DNA from: Candidatus Sungiibacteriota bacterium
Lineage (GTDB): Bacteria; Patescibacteriota; Minisyncoccia; Sungbacterales; JACQCQ01
DNA: 8,833 bases
Assembly (NCBI GenBank): GCA_016181565.1
Contig: JACOZA010000005.1
Coordinates: 1 to 8,833 of the forward strand
Reading direction: 5' to 3'
Within the stretch, counting starts at the first letter, position 1; every line of letters begins with the position of its first letter. Under the pieces are notes generated by a model. The model ran no database searches. It was not told where the DNA came from and saw only the letters and a list, made by a program, of their open reading frames with translations. Of the stretch, positions 5,465 to 8,833 are shown piece by piece. The translations under genes were made by a program, and so were the position numbers.

Positions 5465-5493
5465 ATCCACCATTGAACTCTTGACAGTTTTTT

Positions 5494-5518
5494 GAGAGGA
5501 TTAATGAAGAAGCAGTGA
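5494..5518 (+). promoter_or_regulatory. Shine-Dalgarno plus four-codon minicistron (MKKQ) before the first decarboxylase
   Basis: GAGAGGA (5494-5500) is followed after three bases by ATG AAG AAG CAG TGA (5504-5518). The stop overlaps the decarboxylase ATG as TGATG. The decarboxylase ATG at 5518 is 17 bases from this Shine-Dalgarno sequence and has none of its own, so its translation may depend on ribosomes that finish the minicistron. This is visible sequence arrangement; expression is not shown. Confidence 0.4.
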
Positions 5519-5940
5519 TGAAAAAAAATCAGCGGACCGCGAACTTCGGTCTCCATCTCATGATTGACGGCTATAAGTGCGATGTGAGCAGGCTTGAAAG
5601 CATGGAGTACGTTTTTAAAACTCTTGATAACCTGCCTGACTACCTGGGTATGAAGAAGCTTATCACTCCTTATGTCGTCAAAGTCTCGGAAAACGATAAA
5701 AAAGACCCCGGCGGATATTCAGGGTTTGTGATGATTCAGGAGTCGCATATCAGCATACACACTTTCCCGAAACGTCGATTTGTTTCAATAGACGTCTACT
5801 CGTGCAAGAATTTTGATACGGGTAAGACCCAGCGCTACTTAACGAGAGCGTTCGGCATCAGAGAGCTCGAGACCAACGTCGTTCAACGTGGCACACGCTA
5901 TCCGATGTCGAATGTATCTTTGAGGGCGAGAAATGCATAA
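5518..5940 (+). CDS. Pyruvoyl-dependent S-adenosylmethionine decarboxylase family, first paralogue
   Basis: AdoMet decarboxylases cleave themselves before an internal serine to make a pyruvoyl group and produce decarboxylated AdoMet, the aminopropyl donor for spermidine. The protein has 140 residues from ATG 5518; a GTG at 5515 adds one residue. QESHISIHTFP at 74-84 contains the cleavage site (E75/S76) and the processing histidine H81. DVYSCKNFD at 92-100 provides the catalytic cysteine C96. FGLHLMIDGYKCD at 10-22 is the first strand. It belongs to the subtype with a PYVVKV segment and an RG-YP motif near the C-terminus (RGTRYP), different from its neighbour. The usual TFPE is TFPK here. The next gene overlaps its last eight bases, so the two form an operon and may form a complex. 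Confidence 0.9.
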   Translation: MKKNQRTANFGLHLMIDGYKCDVSRLESMEYVFKTLDNLPDYLGMKKLITPYVVKVSENDKKDPGGYSGFVMIQESHISIHTFPKRRFVSIDVYSCKNFDTGKTQRYLTRAFGIRELETNVVQRGTRYPMSNVSLRARNA

Positions 5941-6307
5941 AAGTCTCCATATCCTTGCGGACTTGTATGACTGCCGCGGGGACGAGAAATATCTCACAAA
6001 AGTCTCAAGAGTAAAGCATAAAGTTCTCCAGATGGTGAAGCGGGCGGGTTTTAAAATCGTCGCTTCGCGTTTTCATAAATTTCCGCCAGGTTCCAACGTG
6101 ACCGACGGCGGCATCACGGGCGTCATTGTGGTTTCGGAGTCGCATCTGGCGATCCATACCTGGCCCGAAAAGGGTTTTGTGAATTTCGACGTATTTTTCT
6201 GCAGCTACTCGCGAGATAATTCAGAGAAGACGCGAAAAATTTTCAAAGAATTTTCGTCCCTCTATAAACCCCAAAAAGTCAGACGCAAGGAGGTTTGGAG
6301 AGACTAA
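5933..6307 (+). CDS. Pyruvoyl-dependent decarboxylase, AdoMetDC (SpeH) family, second paralogue
   Basis: This 124-residue protein is a second member of the family, closer in pattern to the Thermotoga-type SpeH: SLHILADLYDC at 4-14, a FHKF segment at 47-50, SESHLAIHTWPEKGF at 68-82 and DVFFC at 86-90. The self-cleavage pair E69/S70, H75 and C90 are all present, so it should process to the pyruvoyl enzyme. The cysteine is followed by Ser where SpeH usually has Gly. The start overlaps the previous gene by eight bases, and GAGG at 5922-5925 is a suitable Shine-Dalgarno sequence seven bases upstream. Tandem paralogues suggest divided roles. SpeD-family proteins that have become ornithine or arginine decarboxylases have been reported in bacteria, and one copy here may be such an enzyme. 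A strong terminator follows. Confidence 0.88.
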   Translation: MHKSLHILADLYDCRGDEKYLTKVSRVKHKVLQMVKRAGFKIVASRFHKFPPGSNVTDGGITGVIVVSESHLAIHTWPEKGFVNFDVFFCSYSRDNSEKTRKIFKEFSSLYKPQKVRRKEVWRD

Positions 6308-6319
6308 TCGAAAAGAATT

Positions 6320-6345
6320 AGCGGCTGGCCATCAGGCCAGCCGCT
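6320..6345. terminator. Bidirectional terminator between convergent genes
   Basis: AGCGGCTGGCC (6320-6330) and GGCCAGCCGCT (6335-6345) form a perfect 11-bp stem with an ATCA loop, located 12 bases after the second decarboxylase and 16 bases after the stop of the convergent gene. The tail is richer in T on the minus strand (AATTCTTTT) than on the plus strand, so it should serve the minus-strand gene best and both to some degree. Confidence 0.75.
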
Positions 6346-6361
6346 TCTCGGCGTTGCCGCT

Positions 6362-7294
6362 TTACTCGAGTAGACCCCGGAACTCCGGCTCGAGGGTAAA
6401 AATCTTCCGATGGATGTAGGGCGAGTAGAACGGGCGGTCGCCTGTAGGGTTAATAGAGTCAGCGACGGTTCCGAAAGTTGGTACCCACGACTGCAGGCCC
6501 GTTCGTCCCTTGTAGCCGGCAATCCAGGCCTGCGGATAGGCGAAACTTTCGATGGTATAACTGGAAAGTGTGACTGAATCATCGCCGAATGTCTGCCGCA
6601 TGCGCCCGATCTCGTGCCCAAGGGCGTTAAGATCTTCTGGATTGAGTGAATACGGACCAGCCTGATAGACGTAGACGCCGCCGGGGTTTAGAAGCTCGAG
6701 GATAAGAGTTAGAGCACCAGGGAGTATCTCTTCAAGGGAGTTAGCGGTGAGATCCCCAATGATAACGTCGAATTTCTTGCCCTCGCGGTGGGCAGTTGGG
6801 ATGTAATCGCGAACGTCGACTTCTTCCCTCCAGTCGAGTCGCGGGTCATTGTAAATGGCATATTCCTCCCCGCGGTAGCGGGTCCGGATGCTCTGAATCA
6901 TAGGCACGTGCTTAAGAACAAGATTGGGGACGGTATGGTCCCAGTCGGCCATCTTGAAGTATGAGACAGTCCGATGTTGTAGCGCTCGCCACGCGATCAA
7001 GAAATCTCCCGCCCCCAGACCCAGCACAGTTTCTGGATTACCATGCGTGATAAGTGTTGCATGGACTTCCGCTTGGTGGAACCAATGCTCGTCAGCCATT
7101 GCGAACTGCTGTGAGAGCTTATCGGGTTTATTGGCCATTGCGATCCAGCAGGAGAGACCGAACCGTGCTAGATCGGCAATCACGACGCGCTGTTTCTTAT
7201 TCGTCTCGTCGGCGAGGAGTGGTCTCGCAAGCTCGTATCCTGTGACGCGCCCGTGGTCGTTGTAGTCAAAGATCATTCCATTTTCTGGGTTCAT
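6362..7294 (-). CDS. Spermidine-synthase-like aminopropyltransferase, divergent
   Basis: The 310-residue protein has the layout of polyamine aminopropyltransferases, which move the aminopropyl group of decarboxylated AdoMet to putrescine or a similar amine. DEHWFHQAEVH at 68-78 corresponds to the DEFxYHEM-xH segment, VLGLGAGDF at 90-98 to the glycine-rich cofactor loop, and FDVIIGDLTAN at 175-185 to the catalytic DVIIxDSTDP. The C-terminal DRPFYSPYIHRKIFTLEPEFRGLL matches the family end. D181, the presumed base, is kept. The second Asp and the Pro of D-S-T-D-P are lost (D-L-T-A-N), and YHE reads FHQ, so the amine acceptor may be unusual or the protein may be another Rossmann methyltransferase relative. 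A strong AGGAG (7305-7301) lies six bases before the ATG. It faces the decarboxylases and ends at a shared terminator. Confidence 0.8.
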   Translation of the reverse strand: MNPENGMIFDYNDHGRVTGYELARPLLADETNKKQRVVIADLARFGLSCWIAMANKPDKLSQQFAMADEHWFHQAEVHATLITHGNPETVLGLGAGDFLIAWRALQHRTVSYFKMADWDHTVPNLVLKHVPMIQSIRTRYRGEEYAIYNDPRLDWREEVDVRDYIPTAHREGKKFDVIIGDLTANSLEEILPGALTLILELLNPGGVYVYQAGPYSLNPEDLNALGHEIGRMRQTFGDDSVTLSSYTIESFAYPQAWIAGYKGRTGLQSWVPTFGTVADSINPTGDRPFYSPYIHRKIFTLEPEFRGLLE

Positions 7295-7437
7295 CCCTCG
7301 CTCCTTTTCGACTTGGAGTATGTTTTGCCCTTACTAACCCAACCAGAAGGTACGACAAAGTCGGGTTAAAATCAACTTCCTCGGCCGGGGGAGCTTTATT
7401 TTGATCAATTTTTGCAGTAATATGGCCAAGTTACGAT
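7295..7437. promoter_or_regulatory. Divergent promoter region between the aminopropyltransferase and secA
   Basis: Both genes start from this 143-base spacer. On the plus strand TAATAT (7418-7423) is a possible -10, 17 bases from a weak TTTATT (7395-7400). Transcription would start near 7430, leaving secA an almost absent leader, and no Shine-Dalgarno sequence precedes its ATG. CGAC-AAA-GTCG (7353-7363) and AACCC/GGGTT around it are small inverted repeats. No convincing minus-strand promoter was found. Confidence 0.35.
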
Positions 7438-8833
7438 ATGGCGCTACTTTCCAAGATTTTCGGGGATGCCAATCTGCGTGTGGTAAAAACGTTTGAGCCG
7501 GTGGTGGAAGAAATCAACGCGCTTGAAGCGCGTTTTGAGGTCCTATCTCCTGAAGAGTTGAGAACCAAGACAACAGAATTTAGAGAGCGTTTGTCAAAAG
7601 AAGAAACGCTTGATGACATCCTTCCCGAGGCGTTTGCTGCCGTTCGGGAAGCATCGAAGCGTACACTGGGCCAGCGGCACTTCGACGTGCAGTTAATGGG
7701 CGGGATTGTTCTACATCAGGGTAAAATCGCCGAGATGCGCACCGGCGAAGGCAAGACGTTAGTCGCAACGCTGCCGGCCTATCTCAATGCGCTGACAGGC
7801 AAGGGAGTTCACATTGTGACGGTCAACGATTATCTGTCACGCCGTGATGCGGTCTGGATGGGGCAGATTTACGATGCGCTGGGGCTAACCGTTGGTGTCC
7901 TAAACCATGAGGCATCGTATCTTTATGACCATAGCGCCAAGCCGCCGGCAGAGGACGCCGAGCGTGATCTCTTGGGCTCGTTTCGCGTGGTGCATGATTT
8001 TCTGCGTCCCGTGTCGCGAAAGGAGGCCTATGCCGCGGATATTACATATGGCACCAATAACGAGTACGGGTTCGATTATCTTCGCGACAACATGGCCTAT
8101 ACCCTAGAACAGCAAACCCAGCACGGGTACAGCTTCGCCATCGTTGACGAAGTTGATTCGATTCTAATTGACGAGGCGCGGACTCCTCTGATTATTTCAG
8201 CGCCCGATGAAGAGTCCGGCGAGCTTTATCGAACCTTTGCGCGGCTCGTGCCGCGCCTGAAAGCGCCGGAGGATTATACGGTGGATGAAAAATTAAAGGC
8301 TGTCGCGATCACGGAAGAAGGCATTGATAAGGTTGAAGGATTGATCGGAAAGAAACTCTATGAGGGCGGACATGAAGCCGAAACCATTCGTTTGGTGCAC
8401 CACCTGGAGCAGGCCTTGAGAGCGAATGCGCTGTATCTCCGCGACCGCGATTATGTGGTGAAAGACGGCGAAGTCATTATCGTGGATGAATTTACCGGCC
8501 GCCTGATGCCCGGCCGCCGTTGGTCTGAAGGCTTGCATCAGGCGATTGAAGCCAAAGAGAGCGTTCAAGTACAGAAAGAGTCGCGGACTCTCGCGACCAT
8601 CACTTTCCAAAACTATTTTCGCATGTATGAAAAACTGGCCGGCATGACGGGAACAGCCGCGACCTCGGCCGAGGAGTTTCATAAAGTCTATAAGCTCGAC
8701 GTCGTTTCCGTGCCTACCAATAAACCCAACGTCAGAAAGGATTTGCCGGACCTGGTCTTTCGCACCGAGAAGGGAAAGTTTATGGCTCTGGCAAGTCGCG
8801 TCAAAGCCCTCAATGAGGCGGGCGCGCCGGTTC
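7438..8833 (+). CDS. secA: Preprotein translocase ATPase SecA, 5' part
   Basis: SecA pushes secretory proteins through SecYEG using ATP. The first 465 codons are present (MALLSKIFGDANLRVVK) and the gene runs off the window, so roughly half of a typical protein is seen. VQLMGGIVLHQGKIAEMRTGEGKT covers the Q motif and the Walker A loop (GEGKT at 103-107). The motor core continues with TVNDYLSRRDA at 128-138, TYGTNNEYGFDYLRDNM at 203-219, and Walker B VDEVDSILIDEARTPLIIS (D237, E238). DEFTGRLMPGRRWSEGLHQA, AGMTGTA and PTNKPNVRKDLPD follow. Between VGVLNHE and ITYGTNNE about 20 more residues are present (roughly 158-198) than in E. coli SecA, including SFRVVHDFLRPVSRKEAYAAD. I associate this insertion with CPR homologues. 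ATG 7438 is chosen because the family N-terminus aligns there. Confidence 0.97.
   Translation, partial: MALLSKIFGDANLRVVKTFEPVVEEINALEARFEVLSPEELRTKTTEFRERLSKEETLDDILPEAFAAVREASKRTLGQRHFDVQLMGGIVLHQGKIAEMRTGEGKTLVATLPAYLNALTGKGVHIVTVNDYLSRRDAVWMGQIYDALGLTVGVLNHEASYLYDHSAKPPAEDAERDLLGSFRVVHDFLRPVSRKEAYAADITYGTNNEYGFDYLRDNMAYTLEQQTQHGYSFAIVDEVDSILIDEARTPLIISAPDEESGELYRTFARLVPRLKAPEDYTVDEKLKAVAITEEGIDKVEGLIGKKLYEGGHEAETIRLVHHLEQALRANALYLRDRDYVVKDGEVIIVDEFTGRLMPGRRWSEGLHQAIEAKESVQVQKESRTLATITFQNYFRMYEKLAGMTGTAATSAEEFHKVYKLDVVSVPTNKPNVRKDLPDLVFRTEKGKFMALASRVKALNEAGAPV

Noticed and set aside
5481..5507. Promoter with a perfect TTGACA ahead of the first decarboxylase
   Set aside because: No acceptable -10 hexamer lies 16-18 bases downstream; that position is the Shine-Dalgarno and minicistron region.

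Overview
This window most resembles a genome fragment from an uncultivated bacterium of the Candidate Phyla Radiation (Patescibacteria, Parcubacteria-like). That is an inference. It rests on the SecA with an extra segment before its TYGTNNE motif, a short ribosome-hibernation factor ending in an Arg-rich tail, tandem small pyruvoyl decarboxylases of the SpeD/SpeH family, and short intergenic spaces. Stop codon use is standard: TAA and TGA both end genes and no reassignment is needed. There are no rRNA, tRNA, CRISPR or insertion-sequence genes.

Positions 1-3048 are the end of a surface-polysaccharide locus. The 3' end of a nucleotide-sugar dehydrogenase (+) converges on a minus-strand pair: a GT4 glycosyltransferase whose frame is broken, then a polyprenyl-phosphate sugar-phosphate transferase coupled to it by an ATGA overlap and closed by an intrinsic terminator. 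Positions 3049-3461 have no gene but carry a possible divergent promoter zone and a long hairpin ahead of murB (+, peptidoglycan precursor synthesis).

Positions 4404-4827 are the densest non-coding stretch. They hold phased CGAAA repeats inside an inverted repeat, a perfect DnaA-box match, two hairpins, an 18-codon ORF for the very basic peptide MAKKKAAKKAKKGGKRRR, and a strong intrinsic terminator. The hpf/raiA gene follows immediately and may be read from a leaderless transcript.

Positions 5242-5517 form a second structured stretch. It has three strong inverted repeats, two of which share a strand and are mutually exclusive, and a four-codon minicistron whose stop overlaps the next start. 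Behind it lie two overlapping paralogous pyruvoyl decarboxylases of the AdoMet decarboxylase family. A shared terminator separates them from a convergent, divergent-in-sequence spermidine-synthase-like protein (-). The three genes could form a compact polyamine pathway. The second decarboxylase may have taken on ornithine or arginine decarboxylation, because no other such enzyme is visible. The window ends in the first 465 codons of secA (+).

The best candidates for something undescribed are the leader RNA of the decarboxylase pair with its minicistron, the decarboxylase/aminopropyltransferase module itself, and the structured transcript with the tiny basic peptide upstream of hpf.
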